From Dechloromonas sp. H13 (GTDB taxonomy: Bacteria; Pseudomonadota; Gammaproteobacteria; Burkholderiales; Rhodocyclaceae): a DNA stretch of 64,000 nucleotides. Under the pieces are notes generated by a model, which had not been told where the DNA came from, searched no databases, and worked only from the letters and a program-made list of their open reading frames with translations. The number at the start of each line of letters is the position of its first letter. Positions within the stretch are counted from its first letter, which is position 1. Of the stretch, positions 53,491 to 62,844 are shown piece after piece. The stretch spans positions 682,001-746,000 of the forward strand of contig NZ_SSXX01000001.1 of the NCBI RefSeq assembly GCF_009469615.1, in the 5' to 3' direction. Position numbers and translations under genes: made by a program.

Positions 53491-54675
53491 ATGAACGTAA
53501 TCAAACTCACCGACCTCGATGTTGCCGGCAAGCGCGTCTTCATCCGCGCCGATCTCAACGTGCCGCAGGACGAGGCCGGCAATATCACCGAGGACACCCG
53601 CATCCGCGCCTCGCTGCCGTCGATCAAGTACTGCCTGGAAAAGGGCGCGGCGGTCATGGTCACCTCCCACCTCGGCCGTCCGACCGAAGGCGAGCTGAAT
53701 CCCGAGGACAGCCTGACCCCGGTCGCCGTCCGCCTCGGCCAGCTGTTGAAGCAGCCGGTGCGCCTGATCGCCGACTGGGTCGACGGCGGCTTCGAGGTCA
53801 AGCCGGGCGAAGTCGTCCTGCTGGAAAACTGCCGCGTCAACAAGGGCGAGAAGAAGAACAACGACGAACTGGCGCAGAAGATGGCCAGGCTGTGCGACAT
53901 CTACGTCAATGACGCCTTCGGCACCGCGCACCGCGCCGAAGCCACCACCCACGGCATCGCCAAATACGCCCCGGTGGCCTGCGCCGGCGTGTTGATGGGC
54001 GCCGAGATCGACGCCCTGTCGAAGGCGCTGCACGAGCCGAAGCGCCCGCTGGTCGCCATCGTCGGCGGCTCCAAGGTGTCGTCCAAGCTGACCATCCTCA
54101 AGTCGCTGGCCGACAAGGTCGACCAGCTGATCGTCGGCGGCGGCATCGCCAACACCTTCCTGCTCGCCGACGGCAAGCGCATCGGCGATTCGCTGGCCGA
54201 GGCCGACCTGGTCAAGGAAGCGCACGCCATCATGGACATCATGAAGGCGCGCGGCGCCGAAGTGCCGCTGCCGGTCGACGTCGTCGTCGCCGACGAAGTC
54301 TCGGCCCTGGCCCGCGCCAACAAGATCCCGGTCGAACAGGTTGCCGCCCACGACCGCATCCTCGACGTCGGTCCCAAGACCGCCGCCAAGCTGGCCGAGA
54401 TCATCGCCAATGCCGGCACCATCGTCTGGAACGGCCCGGTCGGCGTCTTCGAGCTGCCGCAGTTCGCCGGCGGCACCAAGATGCTGGCTTCCGCCATCGC
54501 CCACTCCGAGGCCTTCTCGATCGCCGGCGGCGGCGACACGCTGGCCGCCATCGCCAAGTTCCACATCGCCGAGGACGTCGGCTACATCTCGACCGGCGGC
54601 GGCGCCTTCCTGGAATTCCTCGAAGGCAAGACCCTGCCGGCGATCGCCGTGCTCGAGGAACGCGCGGCAAAATAA
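53491..54675 (+). CDS. pgk: phosphoglycerate kinase
   Basis: A 394-residue kinase: [26 protein letters not shown], and the C-domain [14 protein letters not shown] and [12 protein letters not shown]. Length is normal. The ATG at 53491 has a TGGAGAAACCC ribosome site. It follows the epd-like gene by 31 bp. Confidence 0.97.
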   Translation: MNVIKLTDLDVAGKRVFIRADLNVPQDEAGNITEDTRIRASLPSIKYCLEKGAAVMVTSHLGRPTEGELNPEDSLTPVAVRLGQLLKQPVRLIADWVDGGFEVKPGEVVLLENCRVNKGEKKNNDELAQKMARLCDIYVNDAFGTAHRAEATTHGIAKYAPVACAGVLMGAEIDALSKALHEPKRPLVAIVGGSKVSSKLTILKSLADKVDQLIVGGGIANTFLLADGKRIGDSLAEADLVKEAHAIMDIMKARGAEVPLPVDVVVADEVSALARANKIPVEQVAAHDRILDVGPKTAAKLAEIIANAGTIVWNGPVGVFELPQFAGGTKMLASAIAHSEAFSIAGGGDTLAAIAKFHIAEDVGYISTGGGAFLEFLEGKTLPAIAVLEERAAK

Positions 54676-54699
54676 GGCCGCACGACACGTCGACCGCGG

Positions 54700-54735
54700 T
54701 CCTGCTGCGGTCGACGGCCTGAAAAGGCCGAAAAT
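54700..54735 (+). repeat. dispersed intergenic repeat, TGCGGTCGAC family, copy 6
   Basis: TGCTGCGGTCGACGGCC followed by TGAAAAGGCCGAAAATCC, where GGCC-TGAAAA-GGCC can pair. It fills the pgk-pyk spacer. Confidence 0.7.
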
Positions 54736-54759
54736 CCAACAATAATCAGGAAGAGACAC

Positions 54760-56193
54760 ATGTCGCGCCACACCAAGATCGTCGCCACGCTGGGCCCCGC
54801 CTCGTCGTCGCCGGAAATTCTCGAACGCATGGTGCGCGCCGGCATCGACGTCGTGCGCATGAATTTCTCGCACGGCAGCACCGAGGACCACCTGGTGCGC
54901 GCAACCAGCATCCGTGAGATTGCCGCCCGCCTCGGGCGCACCGTCGGCATTCTCGGCGACCTGCAGGGACCGAAGATCCGCGTCGGCAAGTTCGCCGACG
55001 GCCGGATCACGCTGGTCGAGGGCACGCCCTTCATCCTCGACGCGCAATGTCCGCTCGGCAACCAGGAGCGCGTCGGCCTCGACTACAAGGAGCTGCCCAA
55101 GGACGTCCGGACCGGCGACATCCTGCTGCTCGACGACGGCCGCCTCAAGCTCGAAGTGACCGGCGTGCGCGGCCCCGAGATCCATACCCGGGTGCTGGTC
55201 GGCGGCGATCTCTCCAACAACAAGGGCATCAACCGCCAGGGCGGCGGGCTGACGGCGCCGGCGCTGACCGCCAAGGACATGGACGACATCAAGACGGCGG
55301 CGCAGATCGGCGTCGATTTCGTCGCCGTCTCCTTCCCGAAAAGCTCGGCCGACATGTACATGGCGCGCCAGCTGCTGCGCGCCGCCGGCAGCAGCGCCGT
55401 GCTGATCGCCAAGATCGAGCGGGTCGAGGCGGTGGAGAACATGGCCGAAATTCTCGATGCCTCGGACGGCATCATGGTGGCCCGCGGCGACCTCGCCGTC
55501 GAAGTCGGCGACGCCACCGTGCCCGCCCTGCAGAAGAAGATGATCCGCATGGCGCGCGACAAGAACAAGCTGACCATCACGGCGACGCAGATGATGGAGT
55601 CGATGATCGCCTCGCCGGTGCCGACGCGCGCCGAGGTTTCCGACGTCGCCAATGCCGTGCTCGACGGCACCGACGCGGTGATGCTATCGGCGGAAACCGC
55701 CAGCGGCAAATACCCGGTCGAAACCGTCGAGTCGATGGCGCGCATCTGCATCGAAGCCGAACGCTCGGCCGAAGTCACCCTCGACCGCGAATTCCTCGAC
55801 CGCGTGTTCACCCGCATCGACCAGTCGATCGCCATGGCGGCGATCTGGACGGCGCACCACCTCAAGGTCAAGGCCATCGCCGCCCTCACCCAGTCCGGCT
55901 CGACCGCGCTGTGGATGAGCCGCCTCAACTGCGGCGTGCCGATCTACGCGCTGACGCCGGACGCCGAATCGCTGGCGCGCATGGTCCTCTACCGCGAGGT
56001 CTACCCGCTGCTGATGAAGCAGCAGCACACCGACCGCGACCTGCTGCTGGCCGAGGCCGAACAACTGCTGATCGAGCGCGGCGTCGTCCAAAACGGCGAC
56101 CTCATCGTGCTCACCATCGGCGAGCCGATCGGCAGCGCCGGCGGCACCAACACCCTCAAGATCGTCCGCGTCGGCGAGCATCAAATCGGCTAG
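54760..56193 (+). CDS. pyk: pyruvate kinase
   Basis: A 477-residue kinase. MSRHTKIVATLGPASSSPEI at the N-terminus, catalytic lysine in VLIAKIERVEAVEN, the MVARGDLAVEVGD metal site, and the C-terminal allosteric domain. Length is typical of the PykA/F group. It is 84 bp after pgk and 49 bp before fba. Confidence 0.97.
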   Translation: MSRHTKIVATLGPASSSPEILERMVRAGIDVVRMNFSHGSTEDHLVRATSIREIAARLGRTVGILGDLQGPKIRVGKFADGRITLVEGTPFILDAQCPLGNQERVGLDYKELPKDVRTGDILLLDDGRLKLEVTGVRGPEIHTRVLVGGDLSNNKGINRQGGGLTAPALTAKDMDDIKTAAQIGVDFVAVSFPKSSADMYMARQLLRAAGSSAVLIAKIERVEAVENMAEILDASDGIMVARGDLAVEVGDATVPALQKKMIRMARDKNKLTITATQMMESMIASPVPTRAEVSDVANAVLDGTDAVMLSAETASGKYPVETVESMARICIEAERSAEVTLDREFLDRVFTRIDQSIAMAAIWTAHHLKVKAIAALTQSGSTALWMSRLNCGVPIYALTPDAESLARMVLYREVYPLLMKQQHTDRDLLLAEAEQLLIERGVVQNGDLIVLTIGEPIGSAGGTNTLKIVRVGEHQIG

Positions 56194-56242
56194 CCGAGTA
56201 GAATAATTACGTTAACCTCACCGTTTCGAACAGGAGTTCCCC

Positions 56243-57307
56243 ATGCCGCTCGTTTCCATGCGCCAACTGCTCGACCACGCCGCCGAAAACGGCTACGGTC
56301 TGCCCGCCTTCAACGTCAATAACATGGAACAGGTCTGGGCCATCTGCGAAGCCGCCAACCAGCTCGACGCCCCCGTCATCATGCAGGCCTCGGCCGGCGC
56401 CCGCAAATACGCCGGAGAGCCCTTCCTGCGCCACCAGATCCTCGCCGCCCTCGAAGCCTACCCGCACCTGCCCATCGTCATGCACCAGGACCACGGCCAG
56501 AGCCCGGCCGTCTGCATGGCGGCGATCCGCTCCGGCTTCACCTCGGTGATGATGGACGGCTCGCTGGAAGCCGACGGCAAGACCACGTCCTCCTATGAAT
56601 ACAACGTCGCCGTATCGAAGGAAACCGTCAAGTTTGCCCACTCGATCGGCGTTTCCGTCGAAGCCGAACTCGGCGTCCTCGGCTCGCTCGAAACCATGCG
56701 CGGCGACAAGGAAGACGGCCATGGCGCCGACGGCCACATGACCCGCGAGCAGCTGCTGACCGACCCCGACCAGGCGGCCGATTTCGTCAAGCAGACCAAC
56801 TGCGACGCGCTGGCCATCGCCATCGGCACCAGCCACGGCGCCTACAAATTCACCAAGAAGCCGACCGGCGACATCCTCGCCATCGACCGCATCAAGGAAA
56901 TCCACGCCCGCATCCCGAACACCCACCTGGTCATGCACGGCTCGTCCTCCGTGCCGCAGGAACTGCTGGCCGAGATCCGCGAGTTCGGCGGCGACATGAA
57001 GGAAACCTACGGCGTGCCGGTCGAGGAAATCGTCAACGGCATCAAACATGGCGTGCGCAAGGTCAATATCGACACCGACATCCGCCTCGCCATGACCGGC
57101 GCCATCCGTCGCTACTTCGCCGAAAACCCCTCCAAGTTCGACCCGCGCGACTACCTGAAGCCGGCCCGCGAAGCCGCCAAGAAGATCTGCCTCGCCCGCT
57201 ACGAAGCCTTCGGCTGCGCCGGCCAGGCGAGCAAGATCAAGGTCATCCCGCTGGAAAAGATGGCCGAGCGCTACGCCAAGGGCGAGCTGAACCAGATCGT
57301 CAAGTAA
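56243..57307 (+). CDS. fba: fructose-bisphosphate aldolase class II (Calvin-type)
   Basis: A 354-residue zinc aldolase. [27 protein letters not shown], metal site [10 protein letters not shown], the Gly-rich [12 protein letters not shown] and the [12 protein letters not shown] phosphate site. Typical class IIA/B length. Codons 294-354 and the following terminator are duplicated downstream of the glutamate dehydrogenase gene at 62.5 kb. Confidence 0.97.
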   Translation: MPLVSMRQLLDHAAENGYGLPAFNVNNMEQVWAICEAANQLDAPVIMQASAGARKYAGEPFLRHQILAALEAYPHLPIVMHQDHGQSPAVCMAAIRSGFTSVMMDGSLEADGKTTSSYEYNVAVSKETVKFAHSIGVSVEAELGVLGSLETMRGDKEDGHGADGHMTREQLLTDPDQAADFVKQTNCDALAIAIGTSHGAYKFTKKPTGDILAIDRIKEIHARIPNTHLVMHGSSSVPQELLAEIREFGGDMKETYGVPVEEIVNGIKHGVRKVNIDTDIRLAMTGAIRRYFAENPSKFDPRDYLKPAREAAKKICLARYEAFGCAGQASKIKVIPLEKMAERYAKGELNQIVK

Positions 57308-57356
57308 GCAGACTTTTACGTTGCTTGACCGAAGGCCGCGCGATGCGGCCTTTCTC
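57122..57356 (+). repeat. direct repeat: fba 3' end and terminator, original copy
   Basis: This segment reappears at 62496-62727 with about 95% identity in the coding part (10 differences in 186 bases by my count). Confidence 0.85.
57331..57356 (+). terminator. terminator after fba
   Basis: AAGGCCGC-GCGAT-GCGGCCTT followed by TCTCATTT; a strong GC stem with a modest T-run. Confidence 0.7.
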
Positions 57357-57535
57357 ATTTCTGCTCTCGCCGTGCAAATTCCTGCCACGCCCATCATTCG
57401 CAGGTGCCGGGTATTCTCCTGGCAATCCGGGAAGCGCTGGTTCTGCGCCAACTAATGGCCTACGATGGGAAGAAAGCATACGGGCGTCGCTCGGGTTTGC
57501 GCCCTCGGCAATGGGTCCCGTGAACAGGAGACGAT

Positions 57536-60500
57536 ATGTCGCAAGTCGCGGAAGAGGGCAAGGCGGAACAACTGGCTGCGGTCCTGGAGATGGTGCGCGA
57601 GCGCCTGCCGGCCACCGAGGTGCCGCTGGTCGCGGCGTTCGTGCAGCGCTTCTACAGCCAGGTGGCGCCGGAGGACCTGGCCGAGCGGGCGGTCGCTGAC
57701 CTCTACGGGGCGGCGCTGTCGCAGCTGCATTTCGCCCGGCGCTACGTCGCCGGCGCGCCCAAGCTGCGGGTATACAACCCACGTGTGGAGGAGCACGGCT
57801 GGCAGACGACGCACACGGTCATCGAGATCGTGAACGACGACATGCCCTTCCTGGTCGATTCGATCACCATGGAAGTGAACCGCCAGGGGCTGACCCTGCA
57901 CATGATCATCCATCCGGTGATGAAGGTCAGCCGCAGCGGCGACGGGTCCCTGCTGGCGCTGCTCGATGCCGCCGACGCGAGCGACGATGCCGGCGCCTAC
58001 GAATCGGTGATCCATGTCGAAGTCGACCGGCGTACCGAAGCGACACAACTCGAAGCCCTGCAGGCAGGCCTGCAGAAGATACTCGGCGACGTGCGCCTGG
58101 CGGTCGCCGACTGGGCGGCGATGCACGCGCGTATGGCCGAGATGATCGCCGACATCCAGCACACGCCACCGCCTGGCGACGCGGCCGACGTCGCGGAGGA
58201 CAAGGCCTTCCTGGAGTGGATCGCCGACGGCAACTTCACCTTCCTCGGTTTCCGCGAATACCAGCTGGCGAGCGAGAACGGAGAGGACGTGTTGCGCGTG
58301 GTGCCCGGCTCCGGCCTCGGCATCCTGCGCGAGAAAGGCGAGCAGCGCTCGCTGTCGTTCGCCGCGCTGCCGCCCGAAGTACGCGAGATCGCCCATGAAA
58401 AGAGTCTCCTGGTACTGACCAAGGCCAACGCGCGGTCCACCGTGCACCGGCCCGGCTACCTCGATTACCTCGGCATCAAGCGCTTCGACGCCGAAGGACG
58501 CACCATCGGCGAGCGACGCTTCCTCGGCCTGTTCACCTCGACCGCCTACGACGCCAGCCCGCGGACGATCCCGCTCCTGCGGCGCAAGATCGCGACGGTG
58601 GTCGAGCTCGCCGGCTTCCTGCCCAACAGCCACGCCGCCAAGACGCTCTACAACATTCTCGAACAGTACCCGCGCGACGAACTGTTGCAGATCCCGCCCG
58701 CCGAGCTTTACACCATCAGCATCGGCATCCTGCGCCTCGGCGAGCGCCAGCGCACACGCCTGTTCATCCGCCGCGACGCCTTCTGCCGCTTCTTCTCGTG
58801 TCTCATCTACGTACCGCGCGAAACCTACAACACCGAACTGCGCGAACGCATGCAGGCGGTGCTGATGGAGATGCTCAACGGGAGCACGTCGGAATTCAAC
58901 GTCCAGATATCCGAATCGGCACTCGCGCGCATCCACGTCGTGGTGCACACGCGCACCAGCTGCACCACGGACTACGACGTGCGCGAGGTCGAGCGGCGTC
59001 TGGTGCTGGCCGCCCGGCGCTGGCCGGACGAGCTCTACCAGGCGCTCAGCGAGCGCTGTGGCGAGGAGCGCGGCAACCTGCTCTACAACCGCTATGCCGC
59101 CGCTTTCCCGGCCGGCTACCGCGAGGCCTACTCGGCGCGCGCGGCGGTCGGCGACATCGAGCTGATGGAATCCCTCAGCGGCCCCGAAGGCCTGGCCATG
59201 AGCCTCTACCGTCCACTCGAGGCGGCGCCCGGCAGCCTGCGCTTCAAGGCGCTGTGCGAAGGCCAGGCGATGCCGCTGTCCGTGTCGCTGCCGATGCTCG
59301 AACACATGGGCGTGCGCGTGCTCGAAGAGCGCCCCTACGAAATTCGCCGCGACGGCGGCGCCACCGTGTGGCTGCACGACTTCGGCCTGTGGCGGGCCGA
59401 CGCCGAGGAACTCGACATCGACCGCCTGCGCGACAACTTCCAGGCGGCCTTTCTCGCCGTCTGGCATGGCGTCGCCGAGAACGACGATTTCAATCGGCTG
59501 GTGCTGGCGGCCCAGCTCACCTGGCGCCAGGCGATGGTGCTGCGCGCCTACGCCAAATACATGCGCCAGGCCGGCTTCACCTTCAGCCAGGCCTATATCG
59601 AGCAGACCCTGGCGGCCTATCCGGCCATCGCCCGGCACCTGCTCGACCTCTTCCTGAGCCGCCACGACCCGGCCGCCGAGAGCGGGCGCGACGAGCAGTC
59701 GGCATGCCTGGAGGGCGAAATCACCGACGCCCTGGACGGCGTCACCAGCCTCGACGAGGACCGCATCCTGCGCCAGTTCCTGGCCGTCATCCTGGCCACC
59801 GTGCGCACCAACTACTTCCAGCGCCGGGACGGCGACAGCAAGCCCTATCTCTCGTTCAAGCTCGACCCGCACCGCGTCCCGGGGCTGCCCGAACCGCGGC
59901 CGATGTTCGAGATCTACGTCTACTCTCCGCGCGTCGAGGGCGTGCACCTGCGCGGCGGCAAGGTGGCGCGCGGCGGGCTGCGTTGGTCCGACCGCATGGA
60001 GGATTTCCGCACCGAGGTGCTGGGGCTGATGAAGGCGCAGATGGTCAAGAACACGGTCATCGTGCCAGTCGGCTCGAAGGGTGGCTTCGTCGTCAAGACC
60101 CCGCCGCCGGGCGGCGACCGCGACGCGCTGCTGCAGGAAGCCATCGCCTGCTACCGTCTCTACCTGCATGGACTGCTCGACCTCACCGACAACCTCGTCG
60201 GCGGCAGCGTCGTGCCCCCCGCCGGCGTGCTGCGCCGCGACGGCGACGACCCCTACCTGGTGGTCGCTGCCGACAAGGGCACGGCCAGTTTTTCCGACTA
60301 CGCCAACGCCGTCTCGCGCGAATTCGGCTTCTGGCTCGGCGACGCCTTCGCCTCCGGCGGCTCGGCCGGCTACGACCACAAGAAGATGGCGATCACCGCC
60401 CGTGGCGCCTGGGAATCGGTCAAGCGCCATTTCCGCGAATTCGGCATCGACACGCAGGCGCAGGATTTCACCGTGGCCGGCATCGGCGACATGTCGGGCG

Positions 60501-62359
60501 ACGTCTTCGGCAACGGCATGCTGCTCTCGCCGCACATCCGGCTGCTCGCCGCCTTCGACCACCGCCATATCTTCATCGACCCCGACCCCGACGCAGCAGC
60601 GAGCCTCGCCGAGCGGCAGCGGCTGTTTGCGTTGCCGCGCTCCTCCTGGGCCGACTACGACGCCACGCTGATTTCGGCCGGCGGTGGCGTCTATCCGCGC
60701 AGCGCCAAGTCGGTGCAACTCTCGCCCGAGGCCCGCGCCGCCCTCGGCATCGAGGCCGAAACGCTGACACCGCAGGAACTGGCGCGCGCCGTGCTGCTGG
60801 CGCCGGTCGACCTGCTCTACAACGGCGGCATCGGCACCTACATCAAGAGCCAGCGCGAAAGCCACGGCGACGTCGGCGACCGGGCCAACGATGCCATTCG
60901 CGTCAACGGCGGCGAGTTGCGCTGCCGCGTCGTCGCCGAAGGGGGCAACCTCGGCTGCACCCAACTCGGGCGCATCGAATACGCCCTGAAGGGCGGCCGC
61001 ATCAATACCGACGCCATCGACAACTCGGCGGGCGTCGATTGTTCCGACCACGAGGTCAATATCAAGATCCTGCTCAATTCGGTGATCGAAGACGGCGAAC
61101 TGACCGAGAAGCAGCGCAACGCCCTGCTCGTCGAGATGACCGAGGAGGTCGGCCGGCTGGTGCTGCGCGACAACTACTTCCAGACCCAGGTGCTGTCGAT
61201 CACGCGCTCGCGCGGGCTGCACCTGCTGGACGAGCAGCTGCGCTACATCCACTATCTTTCCAACGCCGGCCGGCTCAACCGCCGCATCGAATATCTGCCC
61301 TTCGACGAGGAAATCGCCGAACGCAAGGCGGCCGGCATCGGCCTCACCACGCCCGAGCTGGCGGTGCTGCTGGCCTACCACAAGATGGAACTGTTCGAGG
61401 CGCTGCTCGCCTCCGACGTGCCCGAGGACAGCTACATTTCGACCGCCCTCAGCCGCTATTTCCCGCAGCCGCTGCGCGAGCGCTTTCCGTTGCAGGTCGG
61501 GCGCCACCCGCTGCGCCGCGAGATCATCGCCACCCATGTGGTGAACAGCATGGTGAACCGGGTCGGCCCGAGCTTCATCTTCCGCCTGCAGGAAGAGACG
61601 GGGGCCGCGCCGCCGGACATCGTCCGCGCCTACCTGGCGACGCGCGAGGTATTCGGCGTGGTGCCGCTATGGCAGGACATCGAAGCGCTCGACAACCTGG
61701 TCGCCGACGCCACCCAGACGGCGATGATCCTCGAAGGGCTGCGCCTGATCCAGCGCGGCACCCTGTGGTTCCTGCACCACCGCGACCATCTGCGCGACCT
61801 GGCCGCCACCCTGGCGCGCTTCTCGGGCGGGGTCGAGGCGCTGGCCACCAGCCTGAACGAGGTGGTCGCCCCGCTCTACCGCGCCGAGCTCGACGAAGCC
61901 GTGAACCGCCTCGCCGCCCAGGGCGTGCCGCCGGAACTGGCGCGGCGCGTCGCCGGGCTGGAGGAACTGTACTCGGCGCTGGACATCATCGAAGTCGCCG
62001 GCGAAACCGGCGCCCCGGCCGAACGGGTTGCGCTCGTCTATTTCCGGCTTGGCGGCGAACTCGACCTGCACTGGCTCAGTCGCCAGATCACCGCGCTGCC
62101 CGCCGACACGCACTGGCAGGGCATGGCCCGCGCCGCTCTGCGCGACGACCTGTCGACCCTGGCGCGCAACCTCGCCGCCGAAGTGCTGCGCACCAGCCCC
62201 GGCGAGACGGAGGTCGATGCCCTGATGGCCGCCTGGAAATCGCGGCGCACCTTCCAGTACGAGCGTTGCCGGCAACTCTTCGCCGAGATTCGCGGCAGCG
62301 CCACACCAGACATGCCGATGCTGTCGGTAGCGCTGCGTGAACTGCGCGCGCTGGCATAG
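57536..62359 (+). CDS. gdh: NAD-specific glutamate dehydrogenase, large type
   Basis: A 1607-residue enzyme of the ~180-kDa NAD-glutamate dehydrogenase family, deaminating glutamate to 2-oxoglutarate. The first ~700 residues are regulatory, ACT/PAS-like. The catalytic part has KVARGGLRWSDRMEDFRTE, VGSKGGFVVKTP, the ADKGTASFSDYAN segment and NAD-binding GIGDMSGDVFGNGML. A good ribosome site (CAGGAGACGAT) precedes the ATG. It is a single gene, and long open frames on the other strand and in frame 3 are shadows of its GC bias. It is bracketed by the fba duplication. Confidence 0.95.
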   Translation: MSQVAEEGKAEQLAAVLEMVRERLPATEVPLVAAFVQRFYSQVAPEDLAERAVADLYGAALSQLHFARRYVAGAPKLRVYNPRVEEHGWQTTHTVIEIVNDDMPFLVDSITMEVNRQGLTLHMIIHPVMKVSRSGDGSLLALLDAADASDDAGAYESVIHVEVDRRTEATQLEALQAGLQKILGDVRLAVADWAAMHARMAEMIADIQHTPPPGDAADVAEDKAFLEWIADGNFTFLGFREYQLASENGEDVLRVVPGSGLGILREKGEQRSLSFAALPPEVREIAHEKSLLVLTKANARSTVHRPGYLDYLGIKRFDAEGRTIGERRFLGLFTSTAYDASPRTIPLLRRKIATVVELAGFLPNSHAAKTLYNILEQYPRDELLQIPPAELYTISIGILRLGERQRTRLFIRRDAFCRFFSCLIYVPRETYNTELRERMQAVLMEMLNGSTSEFNVQISESALARIHVVVHTRTSCTTDYDVREVERRLVLAARRWPDELYQALSERCGEERGNLLYNRYAAAFPAGYREAYSARAAVGDIELMESLSGPEGLAMSLYRPLEAAPGSLRFKALCEGQAMPLSVSLPMLEHMGVRVLEERPYEIRRDGGATVWLHDFGLWRADAEELDIDRLRDNFQAAFLAVWHGVAENDDFNRLVLAAQLTWRQAMVLRAYAKYMRQAGFTFSQAYIEQTLAAYPAIARHLLDLFLSRHDPAAESGRDEQSACLEGEITDALDGVTSLDEDRILRQFLAVILATVRTNYFQRRDGDSKPYLSFKLDPHRVPGLPEPRPMFEIYVYSPRVEGVHLRGGKVARGGLRWSDRMEDFRTEVLGLMKAQMVKNTVIVPVGSKGGFVVKTPPPGGDRDALLQEAIACYRLYLHGLLDLTDNLVGGSVVPPAGVLRRDGDDPYLVVAADKGTASFSDYANAVSREFGFWLGDAFASGGSAGYDHKKMAITARGAWESVKRHFREFGIDTQAQDFTVAGIGDMSGDVFGNGMLLSPHIRLLAAFDHRHIFIDPDPDAAASLAERQRLFALPRSSWADYDATLISAGGGVYPRSAKSVQLSPEARAALGIEAETLTPQELARAVLLAPVDLLYNGGIGTYIKSQRESHGDVGDRANDAIRVNGGELRCRVVAEGGNLGCTQLGRIEYALKGGRINTDAIDNSAGVDCSDHEVNIKILLNSVIEDGELTEKQRNALLVEMTEEVGRLVLRDNYFQTQVLSITRSRGLHLLDEQLRYIHYLSNAGRLNRRIEYLPFDEEIAERKAAGIGLTTPELAVLLAYHKMELFEALLASDVPEDSYISTALSRYFPQPLRERFPLQVGRHPLRREIIATHVVNSMVNRVGPSFIFRLQEETGAAPPDIVRAYLATREVFGVVPLWQDIEALDNLVADATQTAMILEGLRLIQRGTLWFLHHRDHLRDLAATLARFSGGVEALATSLNEVVAPLYRAELDEAVNRLAAQGVPPELARRVAGLEELYSALDIIEVAGETGAPAERVALVYFRLGGELDLHWLSRQITALPADTHWQGMARAALRDDLSTLARNLAAEVLRTSPGETEVDALMAAWKSRRTFQYERCRQLFAEIRGSATPDMPMLSVALRELRALA

Positions 62360-62495
62360 GTCGGGGCAGCCTCTCTGGTGGCGACGAGAGGTCTCCCGAC
62401 CCTCCCAACGCCTGGAGTTATCCAACAGTTCCGGGAAGCCTCGACGAGACCCGCTGTCGCCCGTGACAAGGACAACGGCCACGTTACGCTGCCGC

Positions 62496-62681
62496 GAGAA
62501 CCCCGGCAAGTCCGACCCGCGCGACTACCTGAAGCCGGCCCGCGTAGCGGCCAAGAGGATCTGCCTCGCCCGCTACGAAGCCTTCGGCTGCGCCGGCCAG
62601 GCGAGCAAGATCAAGGTCATCCCGCTGGAAAAGATGGCCGAGCGCTACGCCAGGGGCGAGCTGAACCAGATCGTCAACTGA
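62496..62681 (+). pseudogene. duplicated 3' fragment of fba (last 61 codons)
   Basis: Encodes the Fba C-terminus ([20 protein letters not shown]... to the stop) in an open frame but lacks the other 293 residues. Compared with the real gene there are 10 base changes, including a different stop (TGA for TAA). The frame is open upstream to an ATG at 62337, but that lead is not Fba-like. Almost certainly non-functional. Confidence 0.85.
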
Positions 62682-62727
62682 GCCCGCTTTTCCCGCCCCG
62701 ACAAGGCCGCGCGATGCGGCCTTTTTC
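62496..62727 (+). repeat. direct repeat: fba 3' end and terminator, second copy
   Basis: Duplicate of 57122-57356, including the terminator stem at 62703-62727 (AAGGCCGC-GCGAT-GCGGCCTT, with a better T-run). Confidence 0.85.
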
Positions 62728-62844
62728 ATTGCATCCCGCGCGCGCTCCACACGCCTTGACAGGCCCCCAAGGCCAACCCAGAATCAAAATAGAAAGCTTG
62801 CGGCAACCGGCTTCCCCCATCGACCTGCCTCGCCCACTTTACCC

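Noticed and set aside
57452-61537. Open frame of 1361 codons on the minus strand opposite glutamate dehydrogenase, and one of 1180 codons in another plus frame
   Set aside because: Both are repetitive in residue use (Arg/Ala/Gly or Val/Asp/Gly/His rich) with no domain; they come from the strong third-position GC bias of the real gene.
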